A DNA stretch of 64,000 bases from Stictocephala bisonia (taxonomy: Eukaryota; Arthropoda; Insecta; Hemiptera; Membracidae). The notes under the pieces were generated by a model, which did not search any database, was not told the origin of the DNA, and saw only the letters and a program-made list of their open reading frames with translations. The position numbers and the translations under genes were made by a program. The DNA is taken from positions 310,001-374,000 of the forward strand of contig JAQJVL010000278.1 in NCBI GenBank assembly GCA_035578905.1. The letters are read 5' to 3'. Shown piece after piece: positions 35,538-46,600 of this stretch (position 1 is the first letter of the stretch; each line of letters begins with the position of its first letter).

Positions 35538-38500
35538 TAGCCCAGTCAATGAAGGGTTTTATTCGCAACTAATTAGGGGAAAGCTGGATTTTTCCCTGAT
35601 GATAGACCATGATAAGAGGTACATTTTCCCAAAAGTCCCCCCTTCTCCCCCTTGTGCTTCCCCCCCTACCCCCTTGAACTTGTTATTTACAAGCTTTCGC
35701 TATAACGCGCATATCTCAGTTGTTGTTAGTCCGAAAATGGTTTTCTTTTTTTTGTTGTGTTTGTCTATAAACGGACTACAAATGTTATTCAGTAGACTTT
35801 TATTGTAAAACTAATGTTAAAGGCACCACAAAGCGATTAACTAAAAAAATATATGAATTAGGGTGACGAGTTTGCAGTTTTTTCTGTATATCTTTTTATA
35901 ACATAACTATAATAAAACATTGCTCATAAAATATTGTAGCAAATATAATTATCTTTAAATTGATACCCTTGGTGTGTTAGTATCGGGTAGTGTGAGGCCC
36001 TAAGGATCATTGCAAAGGGAGCGCGCACGTCTGGTTTCGCCGCGCTGGAGGTGTTATCTTGAGTTGCAGCATGCAGCGTCCTAACTAGCTAGCGTGTTAT
36101 CGCACATAGACCTACTATTAACTATGGTTCTACATATAATAGTGTGTTATTTTAAAAGCATGTAACAATAGCAATCACTGTATTTAATATTGTTTTAGTT
36201 ATGAAAGTGTTAGTAATGGTATGTGTAAAAGAAATAAAGTTTTAAAAACTGTAGTAACTGCCAAATATAGATTTAAACATTAGAATACACTCAGGCTTAC
36301 TAAGAAAATACAGTTGCCTTATATATAAATGTATTATTTATAGGACGCAATTTTCAATTTTGCCAGTTTTGGTTCGTTGGGGAAGACTTCCCCTACCCTA
36401 AAATTAGGGGTTTCCATTATCCACCACCTATGGACCCGCCGTGTTCCGGACTGGCAATAACCGGCAGATGTTGTTTGTTAGCTAGACATTGTGAATGTCT
36501 TCAAAGAAATGACATCATCACGGACCACCCACCCACCTCAATGAATTTCCTTTGCTTTAATTTTTTAAAATATGTTTTAACTGAACACAACAAAATATTT
36601 TAATAAAATGCTACAAAACATATGTACAACATTTTTGTTTGAGAGGAAAAGTTCTTTCTTCGTTACACATTTTGTGTGGGATTCAAAATCTATGGTGCAA
36701 GAAGAGTTCTTCGATGATCTCCGGGATTGCTCTTGCTCTTTGGTTGTTGGTTCATCAGGATAACCATAAAAAACAACCGTGCAGTTCCTTCTATAATGGG
36801 ATAAAACAAAGCTGCAGTAGTTTTGAACTATGTCTCCATACGTCGCTTCATTTGGCCAGGTTACATAGTGCAGCAAAAAGCCACCATCAACAACCGTGTT
36901 GGAATGGAAGTTCTTCAATAATGCCTTCACTAAAGACTTTGGTGAATGACGATTTAGTTCCTTTGCGCAATGATGAATCGTCAAACATTGATGGTGGAGT
37001 GCAAGCTAATTTGTACTCCAAGTACTTTTTCAGTTTGTTTGGGGAGTCACACACACATAATATTCGGTTGAAAAGTTGTTGGGGGTTAACAGTAACTGCC
37101 TTGGATCGCACCATAACAGTCTTGTGAGTAGCTTGCGTAACAACCATATCTTTTCGGTGTAGTTTCATCTCTCCAAAACTTATTCCGCTCATCTTTTTCA
37201 TTGCTGCTACACCAACTCCATAAGCGTTATCACAGTTTACACCTTTGTTTGAAACAAAACCAGATTCTACTTCTAGAGTAAGCATGACCACTTAATATGT
37301 GATTAACTGTATTATTACCATATACAGTTTCCCACAGTTTCTCCAATCCACTACCTTCCATTATACGCCCTACAGATCCCATGAACGACATTATAAGATG
37401 AAATCCTCCAAGGCGAACTATGGCTTTCGATAAATCGTTGTCAGGATCAGCATTTTGTACAATTTCCGAAGATTTCAAAAAAAGTGGCTGATCAAATGTG
37501 ATGACGCATGATAGGCTTCTTTCCCTTCATTCTTCTACTGCAAAACATAAGGCTGAATAAATTGTAGACATGTTGCTGGGGTCCATATTGATAAATGGAA
37601 GTGCTAAAATATATGTTGAATCGCATTCACTTTTGCTTTTACTTAAAACGTGCATGAACCCATTCCAGCCAGGGTTGTTTTTTAGCCCAACTGTCCACAT
37701 AATGTTAAGTGGGAATAAACATAGCTTTAAATGAGCTGGAGATGGAACCTTTAGTTTCAAGTCATCGTAGCCAACAGCTTTCATTTTCAGTGTTGCGTTT
37801 AGCTTTCTGGGATATGCTAAAGTACGGATTTCAGTGAGTTTTGAGTTTATGGATCCAGGCTGAATCTTGTCCACTTTGATTTTAGTGTCTACGCTTTTTC
37901 CCGGCGTTATGCACTGAATACCACCCATGGCATGAAATGTATCTAGTCCATCCAAAGTACGCACATTGACGTCTGCATTATCAAACACACGTTGTATAAA
38001 GCAATCATTCCCAACATCAGGCGACCCAGCATTGATCAGTGAGCTGAGATACATATTACTTTCATAGTAAGACGCGCACACACCCATAGATGTTAATAAA
38101 TCTATCAAATGCTTGGATCCGTACAGCCGGTGTAGAGTTAATGATAGTCCTATTTGAAGGGGTGATAGAAAGGACCTTGGGCGTACGGCTGAAATAATTG
38201 CGTGATTGACAACGTTACATACTCTTTTCACCTTTGACGATTCTGTGATTTTTCTATTTTTTATAACTCTCTATGTAAATAGTTTTAATGACGATGGTAC
38301 TAGATTTTCCCCACCCGATGTGATGGCTTCGACATCTGGATAGACATTCGACTCATAGGCCATTTTTTGTATATCCTCTCTCACAATATCAGCTGCTGCT
38401 AACACGATTCTCCGATCCGTGCGATACCCTAACGTAGTGGGTGCCACGCGTAGCACACGAACATGCGCGCTTCCTTTACAGGACTTCTCTGGGCCTCATA

Positions 38501-38968
38501 TTACCCAATACCACCACACCAAGGGTATCATTTTAAAGGTAATTATATTTGCTACAATATTTCATGAGCAATGTTTTATTATAATTATGTTATAAAAAGA
38601 TATACAGAAAAACTGCAAACTCGTCACCCTAATTCATATATTTTTTTAGTTAATCGCTTTGTGGTGCCTTTAACATTAGTTTTACAATAAAAGTCTACTG
38701 AATAACATTTGTAGTTCGTCTATAGACAAACACAACAAAAAAAAAAAATAAAACCATTTTCGGACTAACAACAACTGAGATATGCGCGTTATAGCGAAAG
38801 CTTGCAAATAACAAGTTCAAGGGGGGGTAGGGGGGGAAGCACAAGGGGGAGAAGTGGGGACTTTTGGGGAAATGTACCTCTTATCATGGTCTATCATCAG
38901 GTAAAAATCCAGCTTTCCCCTAATTAGTTGCGCATACAGGCTTTTTTTAGTCTTTATTGACTGGGCTA
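35538..38968 (-). mobile_element. Long-TIR DNA transposon, possibly Academ-like
   Basis: A 3431-bp insertion in copy 4, bounded by TAGCCCAGTCAAT and its complement with a 3-bp target duplication TAT (35535-35537, 38969-38971); empty sites in the other units read GCTATGTAG. Terminal inverted repeats run about 460-480 bp (35538-36000 and 38492-38968) and end near GAGGCCC. The interior codes on the minus strand. Long TIRs, a 3-bp duplication and a GG...YGYP-type nuclease-like segment suggest an Academ-type element, but I am not sure of the superfamily. Confidence 0.85.
36577..38456 (-). pseudogene. Putative transposase-like protein of the long-TIR element, disrupted
   Basis: Pieces in order on the minus strand: 38456-38274 (YPDVEAITSGGENLVPSSLK), an in-frame TAG at 38271-38273, 38231-37527 (FDNADVNVRTLDGLDTFHAM, acidic residues in DNAD), another stop, then 37478-37230 in the same frame (GGFHLIMSFMGSVGRIMEGS, TVNHILSGHAYSR). 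A frameshift near 37260 leads to 37291-36887, and another to 36984-36577 (VDGGFLLHYVTWP, VVFYGYPDEPTTKEQ, FLSNKNVVHMF). The last segment resembles PIN/XPG-like regions seen in uncharacterised invertebrate transposon proteins. At least two stops and two frameshifts make it inactive. Confidence 0.6.
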
Positions 38969-39192
38969 TATGTAGTATTTGTCCTTCAGGGCCGTATTTG
39001 GGCTTGACACCATCTTAATTAAACCAAGTAAAATTAATATACACAATACGATGGTTGTGGACACTGTCTATTTGGTAAACATTAATATTTATTTATTCTT
39101 AATACGCCGATCATCAATAAAACCACAGCTTACTCATTAAGTATAATAAAATATTGAGAGTAAGACTGGACCAAGTAGAACCTAACACTTAC

Positions 39193-39340
39193 TTCATCAT
39201 CTGATTTGTTTGATTTTGCCAACTTTTCTGCCTCTTCTTTGGTTTTCTTTAATTCTTCTTCCAGCTCAGACACTTTCTGCTTCAACCTATTTTTTAATGT
39301 TTGTGATGACTTCAATTCTTCTCTGAGAATCTCCTGTTCA
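39193..39340 (-). CDS. syd: JIP3/sunday driver exon A, copy 4 (ancestral-like)
   Basis: Same 148-nt exon and splice sites, but with Leu in SELEEELKKTK where copies 1-3 have Pro, and Ser in KSSQTLKNR where they have Leu. Leu at the heptad position is what JIP3 family members have, so this copy best preserves the coiled coil. It is the first exon A met by a transcript coming from 40555-40611. Confidence 0.93.
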
Positions 39341-39440
39341 CTGTAAAAAAGTTTTTGAAATTTTTTATGTTATTACAAGCTAATCACTCTGCAGTTACAT
39401 TTTTATTCTTTAACAAGCCAAGCTAAATTAAAATGCTCCA

Positions 39441-39745
39441 AATGTGGCGGCTCAGTGGTTAAGGCTGAAAACTCTGGAGTACAAAGGTCAAATCCCCACA
39501 AAGCTGCCAGCCAGTACTTTACCTGTTGAATAAAGTTTATGGACATGACTGCAACCAATGTGAAGTCAGGTTTTCATCACAACAAATTTAAGCCTCTATA
39601 AAGAGCAAACATGAATTACCACTTAAACTGACTATCCTACAGAGCACTCACCCTGCCAACCTACTTTCAAACATGACTAACAATAGTCACTCCCTTCCCA
39701 ACTACAACTAATGGAAATGGAAGAAACAGAAAACAATAATCTGTT
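39441..39745 (+). repeat. tRNA-derived SINE, copy 4
   Basis: Same SINE at the same position in the unit as copies 1-3. Confidence 0.6.
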
Positions 39746-40070
39746 ATAAATAAGCGATGAACCAAACAAATAAATTTATTTAATGCTCACAACACTCATT
39801 GGTGTTAAAACAATAAAAGAGAGGTGGGAGGAAGGACTGAACGCATTGCAAATATTGATATTTTTCAATCAATACAGTGCAAGTATGACAAATAAAATAA
39901 CAAAACAAAATTTACCTTATCATCTCCTATGTATCCACACAAATCAACATCTTTAAGAACCTTCCACCAACCTATATATGTATACTACTTTAAAACTCAC
40001 ACAAATATGAAACACGTTAAATACCTTCTAATGCATTCACATACTTATAACATTTACAATGACCCATAAT

Positions 40071-40554
40071 ATTTATTTATGTAGAATAATATAATAAGAG
40101 GAATATTCAGTATGAAAAAATAATATGTTTGTTAATCTATGTCTTTCTCTGGAGAAAATATTTGTATATTCCCAATGATTAAGGTTTTTGGTTAAAAAGT
40201 TTCTCCAAGTCACGTACACAGACATGACGTGATACAGGATTCCTGACATACTTGAAACTAACAAATGATTACAGAAAAAAAGAAACAGAGGTCGCTTTCT
40301 TATGGTAGTATTATTATTATTGATTACAACTAATGCACATCTATAAATCTGATGTAATAATTGCTACATTTATTTTTGAATATTAGGGGGAATAAGGACG
40401 AGGACTCTTTGGACAGACAAAGAGCTGGTTCTTTCATAGGCCTGGCGACTAACTACTCGACACATTTAGCGCACTATTGAATGTGAATTCTGTTTCCTTC
40501 TTCTCTGGTCATACCCAAAATTAAAAATAAAGACAGTAAAAGACAAAAACATAC
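40071..40554. other. Single-copy intron sequence
   Basis: Lies between the array and the exon at 40555. No further feature recognised. Confidence 0.5.
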
Positions 40555-40611
40555 CTCGTAAGCTCGTCCACTTTGATTATCAAATCGTCTTTAACTATGT
40601 TTAAGGCATTC
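40555..40611 (-). CDS. syd: JIP3/sunday driver exon, leucine zipper II
   Basis: A 57-nt exon with acceptor ATTTACAG and donor GAG|GTATG. It reads (K)NALNIVKDDLIIKVDELT and ends with AG, which joins the first T of exon A to make Ser before EQEIL. This is the strongly conserved zipper of JIP3/JIP4 that contacts kinesin light chain, dynactin and ARF6. Single copy. Confidence 0.93.
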
Positions 40612-40729
40612 CTGTAAATAAAAATACAGTATTAAAAACTAGCTGCTAAATAATTATATGCATATTTCACTTAAGTTTAACTAAAGATAACAACATTTAT
40701 AGGAAGTTTATAACTGACAGTTTTTAAGT

Positions 40730-42087
40730 TGTACCGGGTCGTTTTGACCGGTACATTTCGTTTTTTTCGTCGTTGTCTGCCGGGCTGCCTGAGACCGCTT
40801 GTGCCCGGCGATTCGCTTTACTTTGGTGGCCGTTGGCTCGGACTCGGTCGTTCCTTGTTCCAGCCTTTGTCTGTCAGGTTGGCGGTCATTTTGTCTTTGG
40901 CTCTGCCTGCTGAGATACAATGATCGGCTAGATACTCTAATACTCCAGGGTCCTTGAGTGGGACTTTCAGCCCTCAGCCTGCCGTCCGGTGGAATTTCAA
41001 TCTTCCCAACTGCGAGCCTGGCCTGGGGACCATGTGATTGAGCAAGCTCTGCCCCTCACTGCCCTCTCTACTTCTCGGGGCAATTTTCTTCAGTCCTCAG
41101 GTCAGTGCGTTCCATTTTTGTTTCCCGGCGGCTGAGCTGGGGGTTTTGCTGTTTATCTATTTAGATAAAAAAAAATAAACCAAAGAAAAAAAGTGAAATA
41201 TAAAGAAAAAGAAAAAAAGGGTGCCAAACTATTTATTGAGGCCTAGGCCTAAAGACTGAAAAGTTTATGAAACAGCCATGGGGACTTTAACATGTTTTTA
41301 ATTAAAGAAAAAAAAAGAACTTTTAAAATACACAAAGAACTTTGGATGTTCATCTTTATTGTTATTTAGTTTAATTAGTTTATTTGTTGTTATATTTTTT
41401 TAGATTTTATATTTGTTAGGTCCCTATGGTTAAGTTATGTTATTTATTTATATGTTTAGGCCTAGTGAGTTAGTTAAGTGTTATTTCTTTTGTTAGTTGT
41501 AGTATGTTTTGAAGTGAATTTTTACTAGAACGTTACCGGGTTATATTTTATTTTTAATTACTTCTTTTTTTAAACGTTCACCAAAAGGGGATTATTGTGC
41601 TTTGCTTAACTTCTAATTCGGAGCTGCCCAGGGATTCCGGCTTACTCCCTGGCCCCGGTGGAATCAAGGGATGTGGGCTAAATTGCCGGTTTAATTGTTG
41701 TGATCCAAAGGTTCTAAATTTTCACTTTTATTTGGGCATTAAATTTTTCTTACGTTTTGGGTGTCTCAGGCTAAGCTGCAGATAGGCCATGTAGTTGTTA
41801 ATTGTTAATTTTGGTATTTGTAGAGTTTGTTGTTTTGTAGCTTTTGTATTATTTTCTTGTTTATTTTAGTGTTTCTTGTTATTTATTTAAGTGCAAATTG
41901 ATATTGTGGCCTTCTGCCGGTTTTGACGGATTAACTTTTGTTTGCTTGCAATAGTAAAATTAGTTTTGCTCAGCTGCCGAGTGTTATTTTGACCCTCCAA
42001 CTGCCACCCGTGATCCCATCGCTTGCCTTGTTTTGAGCCATCTCCTGGTTGGCACGCTTTCCAGCTTTGGTGGGGGGATGGGTCTCA
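40730..42087 (+). repeat. 5' LTR
   Basis: 1358 bp, TG...CA ends. The first 30 bases form an inverted pair (TGTACCGGGTC and GACCGGTACA). A-rich runs with AATAAA near 41170 could act in polyadenylation. Open frames within it are not conserved coding sequence. Confidence 0.95.
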
Positions 42088-42089
42088 AT

Positions 42090-42107
42090 TGGTAGCGGAG
42101 CGTGGTT
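42090..42107 (+). other. Primer-binding site
   Basis: TGGTAGCGGAGCGTGGTT starts two bases after the LTR. TGG is the complement of a tRNA CCA end; the tRNA species could not be identified by eye. Confidence 0.65.
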
Positions 42108-42285
42108 GCCTAAAATAAAAAAAAAAAAAAAAAAAACTAGGCAATCCGCTTGGTTACTTTGTTGAATGGGTTTCATGGGTGGATTGGAGTGGTTGGCAGT
42201 GGCTCGGTAGGCTGAGGGTTTTGTTCGTCTTGGACCCTGGAGTTGTCGTTTTTTTTGTGTATTGTTGAGTTTTGTTGCGTTCGAG

Positions 42286-43638
42286 ATGGCCTATCTGCAG
42301 AATGTTGCCCTCCTAGTAAAGGAGGAATTGATTTTCGAGTTGAGGGCGCGTGGTGTGACTCCGGAGGGTGATGTTTTGAATCTCTGGAGGTTGCTGCGGG
42401 AGCAGTTGTCAGACCAATCCACCGCGGGTACGGCGGTGGATTGGTCTGATCTACTGGAGGTTGGTGATGAGTTGGTGGTTTGTAAACGGAAGGTGGAAGA
42501 TTGGGAAGGGGTTTTGGAAGATCTGCAGTTGGAACCTCCAGTGGGTCGTGACCGGGCCTGCCGTCTTGCACGTTTGGGGCATCTGCTTGCCCGCTTACGG
42601 ATGGATAACCGGGCACCGGGGTTGGAACCGTCAGATAGGGCGTGGATCTTGGAGAGTGTGTCTAGGCTTGATGAGATTTTTCAGGCACTCTCCGGTTCCA
42701 CGACTCCTACGGGTTTGGGTCAGCGGCCTAATTTCTTGCTGTCGCCTATCGTGTCGAGGCCGCAGGCTGAGACAACGACTCTCACTGTGCCTGAGGCTCC
42801 TTCTGAGCCTGCAGGCGTTTCTGTTGAGGTCGCTTGTGGTTCGGCTCCAGCTGCCGTTATTTCTGCTTCAGCTCCTTTGTGTTCACCTGCTCTTCTGCAG
42901 CTAAACTACCACAAGCTACCTAACCCTCTCACGCCCATGATTCAGAATCTCCCTGTGATCGATGGGATGGATCCTGAGGAGCTTCTTAAGTTTCTAGTGG
43001 CCTTTCTCAGACTTAGTGAGATGCCCAGCATGCAGGCTGGAGACTTGCTTCGTCTGATTTTCCCGTATTGCAGAGGTCCCGTTGGGGAGTTGCTGAGTTC
43101 TGTCTTGGCCAGTGATGCCTCGGTGGACTCGTTCCATCGAGAGTTACTTTCGTCGTTTCTTCCCATTCGACTCAGGGAGAGGATGGTCATGGACAGATTT
43201 TATCGGTCGCAGGGTAGGGGCAAGTCTCTGGCAGCCTATGTCTCTTCAGTCAAGGAAGCTCGGCAAGCGTTGCGCCTCACACTTTCTGAAGCTGACACTG
43301 TTCGTGTCATCCTGGATGGCATTTCACCTGAAGAACGGTGCAGATTAGTTTTTGCTGGAGTGCCTTCGTCTTTTCGGGAGCTGCATCAGCTGTGCATTGT
43401 TTCGCGCAGCGTGCAGTTCTCAGACCAGCAAGGGAGGGATTCTGAGAGTCATCGTGCTCTCCCCACCCGTCGACCGGCTATGTCTGTAGGTGTGAGTCAG
43501 CCAGTGGAGGGTCGTGGTTCTCGGCCTCCTATTGTGTGTTTTGCTTGTGACCAACCTGGTCACATTCGTCGTGACTGTCCACGTGCTCGAGGTCGTGGGG
43601 CGGGAAACGCTCAGTGCGAGGGGTTGCCTCCACAGTAG
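42286..43638 (+). CDS. gag: Gag polyprotein of the gypsy element
   Basis: A 450-residue frame from the ATG at 42286 (the frame is also open slightly upstream). A capsid-like central region (residues about 210-370) is followed by one zinc knuckle, CFACDQPGHIRRDC (C-X2-C-X4-H-X4-C), which binds RNA. The frame ends with TAG at 43636-43638, overlapping pol in the -1 frame. It forms the particle that packages element RNA. Confidence 0.93.
   Translation: MAYLQNVALLVKEELIFELRARGVTPEGDVLNLWRLLREQLSDQSTAGTAVDWSDLLEVGDELVVCKRKVEDWEGVLEDLQLEPPVGRDRACRLARLGHLLARLRMDNRAPGLEPSDRAWILESVSRLDEIFQALSGSTTPTGLGQRPNFLLSPIVSRPQAETTTLTVPEAPSEPAGVSVEVACGSAPAAVISASAPLCSPALLQLNYHKLPNPLTPMIQNLPVIDGMDPEELLKFLVAFLRLSEMPSMQAGDLLRLIFPYCRGPVGELLSSVLASDASVDSFHRELLSSFLPIRLRERMVMDRFYRSQGRGKSLAAYVSSVKEARQALRLTLSEADTVRVILDGISPEERCRLVFAGVPSSFRELHQLCIVSRSVQFSDQQGRDSESHRALPTRRPAMSVGVSQPVEGRGSRPPIVCFACDQPGHIRRDCPRARGRGAGNAQCEGLPPQ
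43602..43608 (+). promoter_or_regulatory. -1 ribosomal frameshift slippery site
   Basis: GGGAAAC stands in the gag frame as ..G GGA AAC, a canonical X XXY YYZ heptamer. A -1 slip (GGG AAA C) joins exactly the pol frame, which is open from here onward. It lies 28 nt before the gag stop. A downstream pseudoknot was not worked out. Confidence 0.75.
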
Positions 43639-46600
43639 CTCCCCGCGTTGTTGCGAGTGACCGTGGCCATTTGCCTCTGACACGTGCCCATAGCAGGAGT
43701 GTCGGGGATTTTTCGGGCCTTGCTGGCATGGCTTCCCTGGGACTTAGTGCGGTCACCTCGTTGTGTCCTGGCGTTTTTGTTTCTTTTGGTGGTACGGTGT
43801 GTCGAGCCCTTCTTGATTCTGGTTCGGCATGCAGTATCATCAGCCTTTCTCTTTTTGAGTCCCTTGACACCTTAGGACTTGTCAGGCACACCGAGCCTTC
43901 TTCTGTTACGTGCTGGACGGCATCCCAAACTCCTCTACCTATAATTCTAAAGGCGTTTTTCCATTTTAAAATTGAAGGATTTTACTGGAGGTGGGGTTTT
44001 CTTGTTGCCAAGGACCTGGCGGTTTCTTGTATCCTAGGGGCAGACTTTATCTCTAAAAGTGGTATGGTGCTTGACCTCCAGAAGCGCCAGATGTTTTTCA
44101 AGTTTTATCGGCGAGTTTTGGTGCCTCTAGTAGGTGATTCTGACTGCCCTCCTGCAGTCAGAGAGGTGGGTTGTGAGCCCGAACAACCCAAGGTGGATCC
44201 AGTTGGTCATCTCCCCCCTGAGCAGGCGGAGGCCATTAGGAGGCTGTGTTTGCAGTTTCCTGATGTGCTTACGCCTGAGCTTGGGGTCACTTCTCTTCTG
44301 GAGTATGAGATCCACCTCACCAATCCTCAGCCAGTTAGAAGTCAACCGTACAAACTTGCTCCCCCAAAGATGGAGGTTATGAGGGCTATGATTGAAGATC
44401 TTCTGAGCAAGGGTGTGATTGAACCGTCTCGTTCCGCTTATGCCAGTCCAGCTTTTCTTGTGCCCAAGCCTAATGGTAAGTCTAGGCTTGTGATGGATTA
44501 TCGGAGGCTCAACGCTAAGGTCGCTATTGACTCGGTACCTCTGCCTGATTTGCATTCTGTGTTTGATTGGTTCGGTAAGGCTAAGTTTTTCAGTGTGTTT
44601 GATTTGAACCAGGCCTACCATCAGATTCCATTGAAGAAGGAATCACGGCCTATGACTAGCTTCTGTGTTCCCTGGAATCTTTATCAGTTCACTAGGGTTC
44701 CTATGGGTCTTGCTGTGGGTGCCCAGACTCTTACTCGTCTGCTTGATTCCATCTTCCATGATGTGAAATTCGAGTTTATCTTCAATTACCTGGACGACCT
44801 TCTTGTCTACAGTGAGACTTTCGGGGAACACATGCAACATCTGGAGGAAGTTCTTAGTCGCCTTAAATCAGCTGGCCTTACCGTCAATCCAGAGAAAGTC
44901 ACTTTTGCTCGTCCTGAGATTTCTTTTCTGGGTCATCTTATCTCTTCTCGAGGCGTCTGCATTGATCCTGCGAGGACCCAGGGCATTCGGGATTTTCCTC
45001 CTCCCAGAGATGCCAAGGGGATTGCCCGTTTTGTGGGGATGGTGAATTTTTACCGGAGATTCATCCCTAACGTGGCCGAGCTTGCTGCCCCGTTGAACGA
45101 GTTGCGGAAGAAAGGTGTCCCTTTTGTGTGGGGCCAAGCTCAGCAGACTGCCTTTGATGCTCTCAAGGAGGCTATCATGCAACCTCCTGTCCTGCGTATG
45201 CCTGATTTCAGCAGAGAATTTATTCTTCAGACTGATGCCTCCTCCTCCGCCATTGCTGCTGTTCTTTCTCAGGAGTTTGATGGGGTCAGGCAGCCCATCG
45301 CTTTTGCTTCGAGGACGTTGTCTCATCAGGAAAAGAAAGCTTCTTCCAACTATGAGTTAGAGTGTCTGGCTGTTGTCTTTGCTACGGACAAGTTTCTGCG
45401 TTTCTTGGAACACGCTGAGTTCTTGCTGGAGACGGACAATCAGGCACTATCTTGGCTTCTTGCCCATCCCAGACAGCTTGGGAAAATTGGTCGCTGGGTG
45501 GTCAAAATTTCTGCTTTTAAGTTCCGAGTCCAACATCTTAGGGGTACCCAGAATGTCATCGCGGATGCTCTTTCCCGCATGTATCATGAACCCAGTGATC
45601 CACCGGCTGAGGCTGTTGCTCAGTGTGGTGCTGTTCTTCTGGACTTTCCTCTGGCTTTTGACGACCTACTGTCCCATCAGCAGAAAGATCCTGAGCTGTC
45701 AGTCATCTTAGGTGAGCTTCAAGAGGGAGGTGCCCACCCTCCCTATTTTCTGTCCAAAGGGGTACTCTGTTGCCGTCCTCGACAGAGGGGTGAACCCCGT
45801 GTAGTGCTGCCTAGTCATCTAGTACCGATGGTCTTTCAGTATTATCACTCTTCTCTTGTGGGCGGTCATCTTGGCATTCATAAGACCATCGCTAAGATTC
45901 GTAGGTATTTCATCTGGAAGGGCATGGACCGGGATGTTGCAGGCAGAGTGCGGGCTTGTCACCTGTGCTCTCTCAGCAAGCCTAGTCAGAATGCAAAGTT
46001 AGGGTTGTTATCTTCTGAGGTGGCCGAGCGTCCTTTTGAGAAGGTGTTCATCGACTACGTGGGTCCTTTTCCCCGTAGCAAGTCAGGTAGCTCCTACCTA
46101 CTTGTTTGTGTGGATGCTTTCTCGAAGTTCGTTTGGCTTTTCCCACTTCGGAGTGCTACGGCTAAGCTCACCATCCGTGCTCTCCAGTCCCAACTCTTCC
46201 AGCACTTTGGTGTGCCTTCTACTCTTGTGTCCGACAACGGTAGCCAGTTTACCTCACACGAGTTTCGTAGGTTCTGTTTTGGCAATGGTATCAGGCATGT
46301 GACTACCTCTCCTTATTACCCACAGCCTTCTCATGCAGAGCGGTTCAACCGCAATCTTCGGTCTGCCCTTATTACTTTCCATGCTGAGAAGCAGAACACC
46401 TGGGATGAGAGTCTCTCTTGGCTCCAGCTTGCTTTCAATTCTTCCAAGCATGAGAGTCACAATGCCACTCCCTTCGAGATTCTACATGGCTACCCTCCTA
46501 ACAACCCTTTGTCCAACTTGTGGAGGCTAGAGGATCTTCTACCTATGCCAGGTGCCACTGATGTAGTGTCCACGTGGCGGGCTGCTCGGCGCAACCTGCT

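Larger units (their letters stand above)
32853..40070 (-). repeat. Tandem unit copy 4 of the JIP3 exon array
   Basis: The promoter-proximal unit for the minus-strand gene, 7218 bp, enlarged by a 3431-bp DNA transposon. The array ends at CCCATAAT (40070), where single-copy sequence ATTTATTTATGTAG follows instead of another CACTACGTCG. Confidence 0.95.

Noticed and set aside
36639..37127. 162-residue plus-strand ORF inside the long-TIR transposon
   Set aside because: Shadow of the minus-strand transposase-like frames, without a recognisable domain.
40708..40920. Minus-strand ORF starting MYLSRQSQRQ in the 5' LTR (also at 46914-47333)
   Set aside because: Present in both LTRs only because the LTRs are identical; low-complexity antisense frame.
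42173..42616. Proline-rich minus-strand ORF opposite gag
   Set aside because: Antisense shadow of gag codons; no independent support.
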